A stretch of 64,000 bases of DNA from Neisseriaceae bacterium CLB008 (GTDB taxonomy: Bacteria > Pseudomonadota > Gammaproteobacteria > Burkholderiales > Neisseriaceae): the NCBI GenBank assembly GCA_041228285.1, contig CP166133.1, forward strand, positions 2,637,380 through 2,701,379, read 5' to 3'. Under the pieces are notes generated by a model. That model had not been told where the DNA came from. It saw nothing but the letters and a program-made list of their open reading frames with translations, and ran no database searches. Of this stretch, positions 44,484 through 53,263 are shown in pieces. Position 1 is the first letter of the stretch. Each line of letters starts with the position of its first letter. The translations under genes and the position numbers were made by a program.

Positions 44484-45224
44484 TTAGCTGGCGATGTATA
44501 AGCCACCGTTTACATGCAGGGTTTCACCGGTGATGAAGCTGGCGTAATCAGACGCCAAATACAGAATGGCATCGGCCACTTCATCTGCCGAACCCAAGCG
44601 TTTGAGCGGGGTTTGATCCATTAACTGCTCGCCTTTGGCCGCCATCAATTGGCCAATCATGGGCGTATCGATTAAGCCTGGCGACACATTATTCACCCGC
44701 ACATTCGGCGCCAATTCCATGGCCAAAGTACGGGTTAGGTTCAATACCGCCCCCTTAGAAGCCGCATAATGACCGTGGTTCAGGCTGCCTTTATGCCCCG
44801 CCATCGAGGTGACATTCACAATGGCGCCGCCTGGGCGCAAAAACGGCATGGCGGCCCGAATGGTATAAAACACGCCGTCTAGATTTACCGACGTGACTTT
44901 GGCCCATTCCGCGTCAGAAATATCGCGTAAAGGCTTTTCCCAATAAAGACCAGCACAAGGAATCACCACGTCGATGCCGCCAAAGCGAGCGGCGGCGGCA
45001 TGGGCCACGTCATTAGCCTGTGCCGAGTCCGACACGTCTTGCGCCAAAGCCAACACGCGCTCACCGCTGGGATCAAGCTCAGCGGCAAACTGCTGTAGCG
45101 CAGCCAGGTTTAAATCCGACAGCACTAAATTAGCGCCAGCCTGATACAGCTTATGGATGCAGCTCACCGCAATGCCGCCCGATGCGCCGGTCACCCATAC
45201 GGTTTTACCTGTAAATTCAAACAT
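44484..45224 (-). CDS. Short-chain dehydrogenase/reductase, last gene of the catabolic operon
   Basis: A 246-aa NAD(P)-dependent oxidoreductase of the classical SDR family. Catalytic Ser140, Tyr153 and Lys157 (YAASK) are intact. The cofactor motif reads TGASGGIA instead of TGxxxGIG, and the NNAG motif reads IPCAG; both departures are tolerated in some SDRs but are unusual. A C-terminal FITGETLHVNGG block closes the fold. It would oxidise a secondary alcohol or reduce a ketone. GGAGGA precedes the ATG, 2 bp after the shikimate-dehydrogenase-like gene, so the two are tightly coupled and may act in sequence. Confidence 0.9.
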   Translation of the reverse strand: MFEFTGKTVWVTGASGGIAVSCIHKLYQAGANLVLSDLNLAALQQFAAELDPSGERVLALAQDVSDSAQANDVAHAAAARFGGIDVVIPCAGLYWEKPLRDISDAEWAKVTSVNLDGVFYTIRAAMPFLRPGGAIVNVTSMAGHKGSLNHGHYAASKGAVLNLTRTLAMELAPNVRVNNVSPGLIDTPMIGQLMAAKGEQLMDQTPLKRLGSADEVADAILYLASDYASFITGETLHVNGGLYIAS

Positions 45225-45226
45225 GA

Positions 45227-46072
45227 TTAATCCTCCAGTTTTAAGGTGGCCAAGCTTGGCTCATTCAGCGTAAAAGCCGCCAGCTGACTGATTTGCGCCA
45301 GCAACATTTGCTTGCCGCTCACCGTTTTCAGGCCTTTGGCCGCCGCCGCTTGTAGCAGCAACGTTTGCTCTGGCTGCATCACCACTTCGGCCACGCAGGC
45401 TTGATCGTTCAGCCCGTCTAAGCTAAAAGGCTGCAAGGTTTCCAAACCCAACATGCCGGCCGAGGTTGCGTTAATGCACAAATCCACAGCGCTGGGCTGG
45501 TCAGTGGCCAACTGCACATCTGCCTCTGGCGCATAGGCGCGCAGCGCCGCCACCAAGCTTTCTGCGGTGGCCGTCGTCCGGTTGTACACCGACAAGCGGC
45601 GCACGCCTTGGGCCAACAGTGCAAAGGCAATGCCGCGGGCCACGCCGCCGGCGCCGGCAATGTAAACCGACAGATCGGCATTAACCGCCACGTTCGAATT
45701 GAGTAAGCCTTGTACAAAGCCTTTACCGTCGAACATTTCGCCCACAACCGCGCGCTCGGCGTTAAAGTGAATGGCGTTCACCGCGCCCATCACTTGAGCC
45801 TGAGGGCCAATCTGGGCACACAACTGAGCCGTCGCCATCTTATGCGGCACGGTGATGACGGCTCCACTGATGCTTTTAATCTTTTTCAATGCGTCAATAC
45901 AGCCCGCTAAATCGTCTGCCGCCACCTGCATGGGCACGCACACGGCGTCGTAACCCGCCTGTTTCAATAAAGCATTCAGCAGCTGCGGCGTTTGCACATG
46001 GGCGATCGGATCGGCGATGATCGCCACCACTTTAGTGTGGCCCGAAATGGGTAAGGTTGATACGGTATTCAT
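45227..46072 (-). CDS. Shikimate-dehydrogenase-like oxidoreductase with altered substrate site
   Basis: A 281-aa AroE-fold enzyme. The catalytic Lys78 (VITVPHKM) and Asp115 (FDGKGF) are kept, as is the Rossmann loop GAGGVARGIA. The shikimate-recognition positions are not: the usual Ser-x-Ser near the N-terminus is replaced by HVQT (25-28), the NTD of the NTDGxGF block by MFD (113-115), and the C-terminal Tyr of the DxxYxP block by Met (VVMQPEQT). This argues against a role in aromatic biosynthesis and for oxidation of another polyol or hydroxy acid. It sits in the catabolic operon, 103 bp after the transporter gene. AAAGGAC precedes the ATG. Confidence 0.88.
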   Translation of the reverse strand: MNTVSTLPISGHTKVVAIIADPIAHVQTPQLLNALLKQAGYDAVCVPMQVAADDLAGCIDALKKIKSISGAVITVPHKMATAQLCAQIGPQAQVMGAVNAIHFNAERAVVGEMFDGKGFVQGLLNSNVAVNADLSVYIAGAGGVARGIAFALLAQGVRRLSVYNRTTATAESLVAALRAYAPEADVQLATDQPSAVDLCINATSAGMLGLETLQPFSLDGLNDQACVAEVVMQPEQTLLLQAAAAKGLKTVSGKQMLLAQISQLAAFTLNEPSLATLKLED

Positions 46073-46175
46073 AATGTCCTTTCAATGCGTCAGGATAGGT
46101 CGTGGGCCTGTTAAGGCCTCAGACGCGCGCTAGGCGATGTGTGTGTAAGAGGCCGAGCGCACGCCCTCATCGATC

Positions 46176-47480
46176 TTAAACCTTATCTAAGTCTATGCCT
46201 TTATTGTTTTTCCACGTCAACACCACGCTGATGGCCACGATGCAGATCACCACGCCATAAACGTTAAACAACCAACCGATGTCTTTTGAATACATCCACG
46301 CGTTTAAATAAGACGCAGTGCCGCCAAAAACCGCGATCGCCAGCGACATGAAAATACCAAACAGCTTGGTACGATAGCGTGTCGGAATTTGTTCTGACAT
46401 CGCCGCAGGCTTATTCGAGGTTAAAAAGCCCACCATCACCAAACCAGCCGCTTGAGCCACAAATAAAGTCCAAGGCTCATTACTGATCAAGCCCCATAAC
46501 GGGAACAGCAAGAGACCTGAACCAGCAAAGGAAATTAACGTACTGGCTTTACGGCCAATGATGTCGGAGAACCAACCTTGAATCGGCAAACACACAATAT
46601 AGACACACTGTGCCAAAGCGCTCATCACAAAGGCATCATGGGCGTCCATCTGCTTATGCGTGATGGCGTAAATCGCCACACAGGTCACCCAAATATAATA
46701 GGTCAGGGTCGAACCTGCTTCATAGAAAAACAGCTTGAAACCGGTTTTCAAAAATTGAGACAACGGCCAGGCTGGGCTGTCATCGTTCTGCATTTTCTCA
46801 ACGTGTTCGCTCTCAATCATGTTGCGGCGTAAGTACATGGCAAAAAACGCCAACAGGCCCCCGATGAGAAACGGCACGCGCCAACCCCAAGCATACATGT
46901 CTTCTGCGGTTAATACCGTGGTCAACAAGGCCAAGAATAACGTGGCGATAAGCGACCCTAAACCCACGGCAAAAAACACCGTGCTCGACCATAGGCCGCG
47001 CGACTTAGCGGGCGCAATTTCAGACACATAAGCGTATGAAGTCGTCGTTTCGCCCCCGTGGGCAAAGCCCTGAACCAGACGCGCCAACAGTAAAATCACC
47101 GACGCCCAGTTACCAATGCTGTCATAGCTAGGGATTAAGGCAATCACAATACTGGCACCCGCCATCAACAGCATGGTGGTCACCAACACGTTGCGGCGGC
47201 CAATCTTGTCGGCTAACGGCCCAAAAATGAAGCCGCCAAACGGACGCGAAATAAAGCCTACGGCAAAAACCGCCAGCGTGCTCAATAAGGCTGAAGTAGG
47301 ATCGGTTTTGTCAAACAGTGCCGAGGCGATGTAAACCGACGCCACGGCGTAAATCGTCCAATCATACCATTCTAATAAATTGCCCACCCCGCTGGCCAAT
47401 AAGGATTTCCGGCGCTGCTTGGCGGTGATGGCCTCTGACGTTGAGGCGGCGGTGGTTACGTTGTTTACTGTTTGGGTCAT
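46176..47480 (-). CDS. MFS transporter, MHS family, of the catabolic operon
   Basis: A 434-aa, 12-helix proton symporter. Diagnostic blocks are GVGNLLEWYDWTIYAVAS, FGPLADKIGRRNVLV, RLVQGFAHGGETTTSY and GWFSDIIGRKAS, as in ShiA, KgtP and ProP. The ATG at 47480 is preferred because GGGAG is 7 nt upstream; the longer frame from 47510 lacks this. Position in the operon suggests import of the substrate that the dehydrogenases and the E1-E2-E3 complex degrade, most likely an organic acid or polyhydroxylated acid. Confidence 0.9.
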   Translation of the reverse strand: MTQTVNNVTTAASTSEAITAKQRRKSLLASGVGNLLEWYDWTIYAVASVYIASALFDKTDPTSALLSTLAVFAVGFISRPFGGFIFGPLADKIGRRNVLVTTMLLMAGASIVIALIPSYDSIGNWASVILLLARLVQGFAHGGETTTSYAYVSEIAPAKSRGLWSSTVFFAVGLGSLIATLFLALLTTVLTAEDMYAWGWRVPFLIGGLLAFFAMYLRRNMIESEHVEKMQNDDSPAWPLSQFLKTGFKLFFYEAGSTLTYYIWVTCVAIYAITHKQMDAHDAFVMSALAQCVYIVCLPIQGWFSDIIGRKASTLISFAGSGLLLFPLWGLISNEPWTLFVAQAAGLVMVGFLTSNKPAAMSEQIPTRYRTKLFGIFMSLAIAVFGGTASYLNAWMYSKDIGWLFNVYGVVICIVAISVVLTWKNNKGIDLDKV

Positions 47481-47548
47481 ATTGCACTCCCTTTTTATAT
47501 TTATCTGCACGGCCTAGACGCTGCTAGGCCGCATTCTCCTTTGTGCGA

Positions 47549-48940
47549 CTATTGATGCAGGGCACGATCGTACGCCGCTAAAACGGCCTCATGCATGGCC
47601 TCCGACATGGTCGGATGCGGCAAAATCGCGTGCATCAACTCTTGCTCTGTGGTCTCCAGTTCTTGCGCAATGGCATAGCCATTGATCATTTCAGTCACTT
47701 CATCGCCCACCATGTGGGCCCCCAACAACTCACCGCTGGCCTCGTCAAAGATCACTTTGACAAAGCCCTCAGTGCTGTCCATCGCCAATGCTTTACCATT
47801 GGCCACAAACGGAAACTGCCCCACGCGGATGGTTTTGCCCAATGCCTGCGCCTGCGCTTCGGTATAGCCCACGCTCGCCACCTGTGGATGGCTATAGGTA
47901 CAGGCCGGTATTTTATGCGCCGCCAACGGCTGCACGTCCAACCCCATGATTTTTTCTACGCACAGAACGCCTTCGTGACTGGCCTTATGCGCCAACCACG
48001 GTGCCCCCGCCACGTCGCCAATCGCGTATAGATTCGGCTCGGCAGTACGGCCATAGGCATCGGTGACGATGTGGCCACGATCAAGCTGTACCTGCGTGTG
48101 CTCTAGGCCAATGTTTTCAACGTTGGCGCTGATGCCAATGGCCAACAACACCACGTCCGCCGTCAGCGTCTCGCTGCTCTGGCCGCTCAAACGCAGGTTG
48201 ACCATGCCATCGGCCACATGATGGGCGTCTACTTTACAGCCGGTATGAATCACCATGCCGTCTTGACGCAGCGATTTGGCCACGCAGGCTGAAACGGCGG
48301 CGTCTTCTTGCGGCAAAATCCGCTCAGACAGCTCCACCACATGAACCGCCACACCCAGCGCCCGATAAAAGCAGGCGAACTCAATGCCGATGGCGCCCGC
48401 ACCGATGACCACCATGCTTTTGGGCAACTTTGGTGGCACTAAAGCCTCGCGATAGCTCCAAAAATGTTGACCATCTATCGGCATGTTCGGTAAGGCCTTA
48501 GCGCGTGCGCCGGTGGCCAAAATAATGTGGGTGGCCGCCACCGTCACCACGCCATTGGCACCTTGAACGCTTAAGCGCCCCTGCCCCAATAGCTTGGCGG
48601 TGCCGTTTAAAACGGTAACGCGGTTTTTCTTCAATAGGCCGGCAACGCCGCGCTGAAGCTTACTGGACACCTCACGCGAACGGCTGACCATCCGGCTTAA
48701 ATCCACCTGCGGCTGGCCCACGCTGACGCCGAAATGGTCGGCCTGCTTCACCAAACGCAAGACGTCGGCGCTACGCAATAAAGCCTTAGTCGGCAAGCAG
48801 CCCCAGTTCAGGCAAATACCGCCTAATTCAGCCTTTTCCACCACGGCCGTCTTCAGCCCTAATTGACTGGCACGAATCGCCGCCACATAGCCACCAGGAC
48901 CACCGCCCACCACCACTAGGTCAAATGTTTGATCACTCAT
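47549..48940 (-). CDS. Dihydrolipoamide dehydrogenase (E3) of the catabolic complex
   Basis: A 463-aa FAD-dependent disulfide oxidoreductase. The redox pair Cys43/Cys48 lies in GGICLNWGCLPTKALL, the FAD site begins VVVGGGPGGYVAA, the NAD site is VVIGAGAIGIEFACFYRAL and the catalytic His-Glu pair is in HPTMSEAMHEA. There is no fused lipoyl domain. It reoxidises the lipoyl arm of the E2 encoded 10 bp upstream. A housekeeping E3 for pyruvate and 2-oxoglutarate dehydrogenases should exist elsewhere, so this copy is dedicated. Confidence 0.95.
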   Translation of the reverse strand: MSDQTFDLVVVGGGPGGYVAAIRASQLGLKTAVVEKAELGGICLNWGCLPTKALLRSADVLRLVKQADHFGVSVGQPQVDLSRMVSRSREVSSKLQRGVAGLLKKNRVTVLNGTAKLLGQGRLSVQGANGVVTVAATHIILATGARAKALPNMPIDGQHFWSYREALVPPKLPKSMVVIGAGAIGIEFACFYRALGVAVHVVELSERILPQEDAAVSACVAKSLRQDGMVIHTGCKVDAHHVADGMVNLRLSGQSSETLTADVVLLAIGISANVENIGLEHTQVQLDRGHIVTDAYGRTAEPNLYAIGDVAGAPWLAHKASHEGVLCVEKIMGLDVQPLAAHKIPACTYSHPQVASVGYTEAQAQALGKTIRVGQFPFVANGKALAMDSTEGFVKVIFDEASGELLGAHMVGDEVTEMINGYAIAQELETTEQELMHAILPHPTMSEAMHEAVLAAYDRALHQ

Positions 48941-48950
48941 GCTGGGCTCC

Positions 48951-50162
48951 TTAAATCAACAGCGTCAAAGGTTCTTCGATCAGCTGCTGGAACACCGCCA
49001 ACCACTGCGCCGCCACAGCACCATCGACCACGCGATGGTCTACCGACAAGCAACAGCTCATCACCGACGCCACCTGTAATGCATCGTCGACTACCACCGG
49101 CATTTTCTTGATGCCGCCCACGGCCAAAATACCGGCCTGGGGCGGATTGATGATGGCGTTAAAACTGGCCACCCCAAACATGCCAAGGTTGCTGATGCTG
49201 AAGCTGCCGCCTTGGTATTGTTCGGGCGTCAGCTTACCGTCGCGCGCCAACGTGGCCAAGGCCGCGACTTCAGCATGAATCGCTGACAGTGACTTGCCTT
49301 CAGCTTGGCGCAATACCGGCGTTAACAGCCCTTTTTCCGTAGCCACCGCCACGCTGATGTCCACGTGATGGTATTGACGAATGGCCGTCTCCGCCCAGGT
49401 CACGTTCATCGCCGGCACCTGTTTCAGGGCCAGCGCGGCGGCCTTAATCACCAAATCATTCACCGACACTTTTTCGGCCGCTACCGCATTCACCTGCTGG
49501 CGTAACGCCATCAAGGCGTCAACGCGACAGTCGACGTTTAAATAAAAGTGCGGCACCGTGGTTTTGCTCTCGGTCAAGCGTCGAGCAATGGTTTTACGCA
49601 TGCTGCTCAACGGTAGCTCGTCATACGCGGCTTCTGCGGCTGGCGCAGCGGCTGCCGCTACCGAGGTGGCCTCAGCCGATTCGGCCGGAGCCTGAAGAGC
49701 ATGTTCAATGTCGCGCTTCACAATGCGCCCACGTGGGCCACTGCCGCTTAAACTGGCCAAATCTAAACCATTTTGAGCCGCTAAACGCCTGGCCAAAGGC
49801 GAAGCAAACACTCTGGCTGGCTCAGCCTGCGTGCTTGCCATTGCAGCTGCGCCAGCCGACGATGATGCCAGCGGCGCCGCTTCTGCCTCGGCCTCCACCA
49901 CCAAGGCGCTAAGGTCTACATGACCATCACCATTAAGCTGGGCAATAGGGGCGCCTACGGCAACCTCATCACCATCCTTGGCGATCAGCTTAGTGATGAT
50001 GCCGTCTGCTTCCGCCTCCATATCCACCAAAGCTTTATCGGTTTCTACTTCAGCAATCACCTGGCCGACCACCACGGCGTCGCCCTCTTGCACCAGCCAT
50101 TTATTGATGGTGGCGTGCGTTGTGTTCGCAAGTACTTCTGGCATGTGTAATAACTGAGACAT
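48951..50162 (-). CDS. Dihydrolipoamide acyltransferase (E2) of the catabolic complex
   Basis: A 403-aa E2 core. It has a single N-terminal lipoyl domain with Lys43 in VETDKALVDME. An Ala-rich linker is followed by a peripheral-subunit-binding domain (ASPLARRLAAQNGLDLASLS, then GPRGRIVKRDIEHAL). A second Ala-rich linker leads to the catalytic domain, which ends in SVDHRVVDGAVAAQWL with the catalytic His. This layout is that of AcoC-type and PdhC-type acyltransferases with one lipoyl domain. ATG 50162 (second of two adjacent ATGs) is better spaced from AAGGA. It transfers the acyl group produced by the fused E1 to CoA. Confidence 0.94.
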   Translation of the reverse strand: MSQLLHMPEVLANTTHATINKWLVQEGDAVVVGQVIAEVETDKALVDMEAEADGIITKLIAKDGDEVAVGAPIAQLNGDGHVDLSALVVEAEAEAAPLASSSAGAAAMASTQAEPARVFASPLARRLAAQNGLDLASLSGSGPRGRIVKRDIEHALQAPAESAEATSVAAAAAPAAEAAYDELPLSSMRKTIARRLTESKTTVPHFYLNVDCRVDALMALRQQVNAVAAEKVSVNDLVIKAAALALKQVPAMNVTWAETAIRQYHHVDISVAVATEKGLLTPVLRQAEGKSLSAIHAEVAALATLARDGKLTPEQYQGGSFSISNLGMFGVASFNAIINPPQAGILAVGGIKKMPVVVDDALQVASVMSCCLSVDHRVVDGAVAAQWLAVFQQLIEEPLTLLI

Positions 50163-50212
50163 CATGCTTCCTTATTCTGTAAATCAATCATGTTCATTTA
50201 TTCGGTGCGCGA

Positions 50213-52396
50213 TTAAGCCCACTCACCCTTGTCGCGCATCACCCCTTGTAGGCCTGCCACCACTTCTTCAGTGCGGGCGCTGGCAGCGCGCTCCAATACT
50301 TTGGAGATGCTCGGAGCGCCTTCAGAGCCATGCACGCGCTGAATCGGTTGGTCCAACCAATCAAAGCAACGACGCTGCAACTCATCTGCCAACCAACCGC
50401 CGTAAGAGGTACCCTGATTGCCTTGCTCCACGATCAGCACATTATTGGTTTTACGAATACTGGCTTCGATGGTGTCCCAATCTAAGCTGGCTCGGTCTAA
50501 GAAGCGTAGATCAATCACTTCGGCATCAATACCGGTTTGCGCAATCGCCTCGAGGCTGTGGCCCACCATAGACAGATAGGTCAACACGGTTAAAGCCTTG
50601 CCTTCGCGGCGAATGGCGGCTTTACCGAAAGGAATTTGATAATCCAAATCATCGCTAGGAAACGCACCGCTTTGGGCATAGAGGTCAACGTGTTCAATCA
50701 TCAGTACTGGGTCGTTGCACTGTAGGGCGAAGTTCATTAAGCCCACGTAGTCAAACGGCGTTGAGGCCGCCACAATGCGCCAGCCAGGGTTGGTCACAAA
50801 AATACCGGCCGGATCCATCGAGTGCTGCGAGCCATAGCCCGTGCCCATCGCTACCTTGGTGCGCAACACCAAAGGCACGTCACTTTGGCCGCCAAACATA
50901 TGGCGCACTTTACCCACTTGGTTAAACACCTGATCCGCGGCCACCCACATAAAGTCTGGGTACATAAATTCGACCACGGGCTTAAAGCGGCCATCTACGG
51001 CAATGCCGCCACCGAGGCCCATAAAGGCATTTTCACTGATGGGCGTGCCCAAAATACGGTCGGGGAATTTTTCTTTCAAGCCCTTAGTCGCGCCATTGGT
51101 CCCGCCCTTAAGACGATGCACGTCCTCACCCATGACCACGATGCTGCTGTCGGTGCTCATGCGTCTATCCATCACGCCCGCCACCGCATCAATGAATTTC
51201 TGCTGGGTCATGGCGTTGGGGTAGCTGGCTTCTTCTTGGGTTTGGCTACCGGCAATCTCGCTCAGGTCACCCCGAATGCCGACATCCACAAAGCTGGTTT
51301 CTGGCCACAACTCTGGGCGAATTTGGCGCTTACCCTTGGCGGCAGGCTCAGTCAGTTCAGCCACCACTTTGGCCATGATGGCCTGGCAGTTAGCGCGTAG
51401 CTCGGCCAAGGTATCTTCGGTCAACAGCTCACGCTTCAGCATTTGCTGCTCTAACTGCACAATCGGGTCACGCTGACGCCAAGCCTGCTCTTCGTCTTTA
51501 CTGCGATAGCCAAAGGCACTGCCAGGGTAAGGTCCATTTTGATGGAAGAAGCGGTACACGTCGGCTTCTACCACGGTCGGGCCCTTGCCGGCGCGCATGT
51601 GGGCCAAGGCTTCTTGCATGGTTAAATGCACTGCCAATGGATCCATGCCATCGACTTTCCAGCTAGGGATGTTAAACGCCAGGCCACGAGCAGACAGGCG
51701 CGTTTCAGCCGTTGATTCGTCTACCGAGGTAGAGACTGCATAGCGGTTGTTTTCAATAAAGAAACAAATCGGCAGCTTCCAGGCGGCCGCCAGATTCATG
51801 GTTTCCAAAACCGACCCAATGTTCACCGCACCATCACCAAAATAGGTAATCGCCACGGCATCCGTGCCTGCGTGTCGATGCGCCCAAGCCGCACCCGCCG
51901 CCATTGGCGCGCCACCGCCCACAATCGCATTGGTACCCAAAGCGCCCGCCTCAATCCACTGCAAATGCATCGAGCCGCCTCGACCTTTACAAAAGCCTTG
52001 CGCCAGACCCAAAATTTCGGCCAGCGTCCGTTGCAGCAAATTTTCCACGTCGCCACCAAACGCATCAGCAGCCTTCATGCCATCAGGGCGTAAATAGGTT
52101 AAGGCCTTAGCCAAAAACTGGTGATGGCCACGATGAGACCCATTCACTTGGTCTGCCGCAGTCAACGAAATAATCGACCCAACGGCGCCGCCTTCTTGGC
52201 CAATGCTGGAGTGCGCGGGCCCGTGTACGAGGCCTTCGCCAGCCAATTCTAAGACGCTCTCTTCAAAGGCACGCACAATGTGCAGCTGCGTCAGCATGCT
52301 TTCCAACAGCGGTGCAGCGGCCTGGTCCCAATCTGCTTGGGTGGTTTGGTATTCAACCCAACTGCTGGCGGGTTGCAGGGTGGTTTTTTTTGCCAT
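50213..52396 (-). CDS. Fused alpha-beta E1 thiamine-diphosphate dehydrogenase (acetoin/2-oxoacid type)
   Basis: A 727-aa single chain that joins both E1 subunits. The alpha part (about 20-350) has KGRGGSMHL, GALGTNAIVGGGAPMAAGAA and the ThDP-Mg motif GDGA at 187-190 ending with NN at 216-217. The beta part (from about 395) has GEDVHRLKGGTNGATKGL, ISENAFMGLGGGIAVDGRFK and the C-terminal transketolase fold VIDLRFLDRASLD. Alpha and beta are usually separate genes (acoA/acoB, pdhA/pdhB). The enzyme cleaves a C-C bond next to a carbonyl and passes the acyl group to lipoyl-E2. No biosynthetic pathway gene is nearby; all neighbours are oxidoreductases and a carrier. Substrate unknown. Confidence 0.93.
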   Translation of the reverse strand: MAKKTTLQPASSWVEYQTTQADWDQAAAPLLESMLTQLHIVRAFEESVLELAGEGLVHGPAHSSIGQEGGAVGSIISLTAADQVNGSHRGHHQFLAKALTYLRPDGMKAADAFGGDVENLLQRTLAEILGLAQGFCKGRGGSMHLQWIEAGALGTNAIVGGGAPMAAGAAWAHRHAGTDAVAITYFGDGAVNIGSVLETMNLAAAWKLPICFFIENNRYAVSTSVDESTAETRLSARGLAFNIPSWKVDGMDPLAVHLTMQEALAHMRAGKGPTVVEADVYRFFHQNGPYPGSAFGYRSKDEEQAWRQRDPIVQLEQQMLKRELLTEDTLAELRANCQAIMAKVVAELTEPAAKGKRQIRPELWPETSFVDVGIRGDLSEIAGSQTQEEASYPNAMTQQKFIDAVAGVMDRRMSTDSSIVVMGEDVHRLKGGTNGATKGLKEKFPDRILGTPISENAFMGLGGGIAVDGRFKPVVEFMYPDFMWVAADQVFNQVGKVRHMFGGQSDVPLVLRTKVAMGTGYGSQHSMDPAGIFVTNPGWRIVAASTPFDYVGLMNFALQCNDPVLMIEHVDLYAQSGAFPSDDLDYQIPFGKAAIRREGKALTVLTYLSMVGHSLEAIAQTGIDAEVIDLRFLDRASLDWDTIEASIRKTNNVLIVEQGNQGTSYGGWLADELQRRCFDWLDQPIQRVHGSEGAPSISKVLERAASARTEEVVAGLQGVMRDKGEWA

Positions 52397-52446
52397 GACG
52401 TTTCTTTCCTTATTAAACCTTGCTTGATCTTGCTTTTAGTGTGTAT

Positions 52447-53232
52447 TTATTGAAAACCGTTGGCGTCCCAGCCGCCATCGATTAAATGCGTTTGTCCGGT
52501 CATAAACCTCGCCGCGTCTGAAGCCAAGAAGAGCGCCAACTCGGCGATTTCATCCGGCTCGGCCAAGCGCCCTAAAGGCGTGCGGCGTTCTAGATCGGCC
52601 ACGTCCAGCGTTTGGCTCTGTGCCAATTTTTCTACCAGTGCGGTACGGGTATAGCCTGGGCCTAGGGCCAATACGCGGATGCCCAAAGAGCCCCACTCCG
52701 CTGCCAAGCATTTAGTCATCGCCACCACACCGGCTTTAGTGGTGCAATAAGCAGTGCGTTCGGCCGAGGTAGACAGCCCCCAAATAGAAGCCGTGTTGAT
52801 GATCACGCCTTGGCCACTGGCCTGCATGTGCTTGGCCGCCTCTTGGGAACACAAAAATAAACTGGTGAGGTTGATGTCAACGCAGCGACGCCATTCGTCT
52901 AACCCAATGTCTAAAGACGGTTTATTGAGCGAAATGCCTGCGTTATTGAACAACACGTCAACCGGGCCAAAATGGTCGTAACAGGTTTGAAACGCCGCCT
53001 TCACGGCTGCATCGTCGGTCACCGACGCCACATGGCCATAAGCACCATAAGCGGCCAAGCCGGCCACTGCTTGGGCCAAAGCATCGGCGTTAAAATCCAG
53101 CATAAATACTTTGGCACCCGCCTTGGCGAACGCCGTGGCCAAAGAAAGGCCGATGCCGGCAGCCGCACCGGTAATCAATACTGTTTTGCCAGCGATGCCG
53201 ACATAATGTGCGGTGGTGTGAGTAGACTCCAT
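52447..53232 (-). CDS. Short-chain dehydrogenase/reductase, second gene of the catabolic operon
   Basis: A 261-aa classical SDR. The cofactor loop is TGAAAGIG (21-28), the stabilising motif NNAG (96-99), and the catalytic Ser149, Tyr162 and Lys166 (YCTTK) are all present. An acidic Asp after strand 2 (FMLDFNAD) favours NAD+ over NADP+, which suits an oxidative, catabolic role. AGGAG precedes the ATG. It probably oxidises a hydroxyl of the imported substrate to make the ketone that the E1 enzyme needs. Confidence 0.92.
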   Translation of the reverse strand: MESTHTTAHYVGIAGKTVLITGAAAGIGLSLATAFAKAGAKVFMLDFNADALAQAVAGLAAYGAYGHVASVTDDAAVKAAFQTCYDHFGPVDVLFNNAGISLNKPSLDIGLDEWRRCVDINLTSLFLCSQEAAKHMQASGQGVIINTASIWGLSTSAERTAYCTTKAGVVAMTKCLAAEWGSLGIRVLALGPGYTRTALVEKLAQSQTLDVADLERRTPLGRLAEPDEIAELALFLASDAARFMTGQTHLIDGGWDANGFQ

Positions 53233-53263
53233 GTATGACTCCTTGTATAAGGTGATGGGCTAA

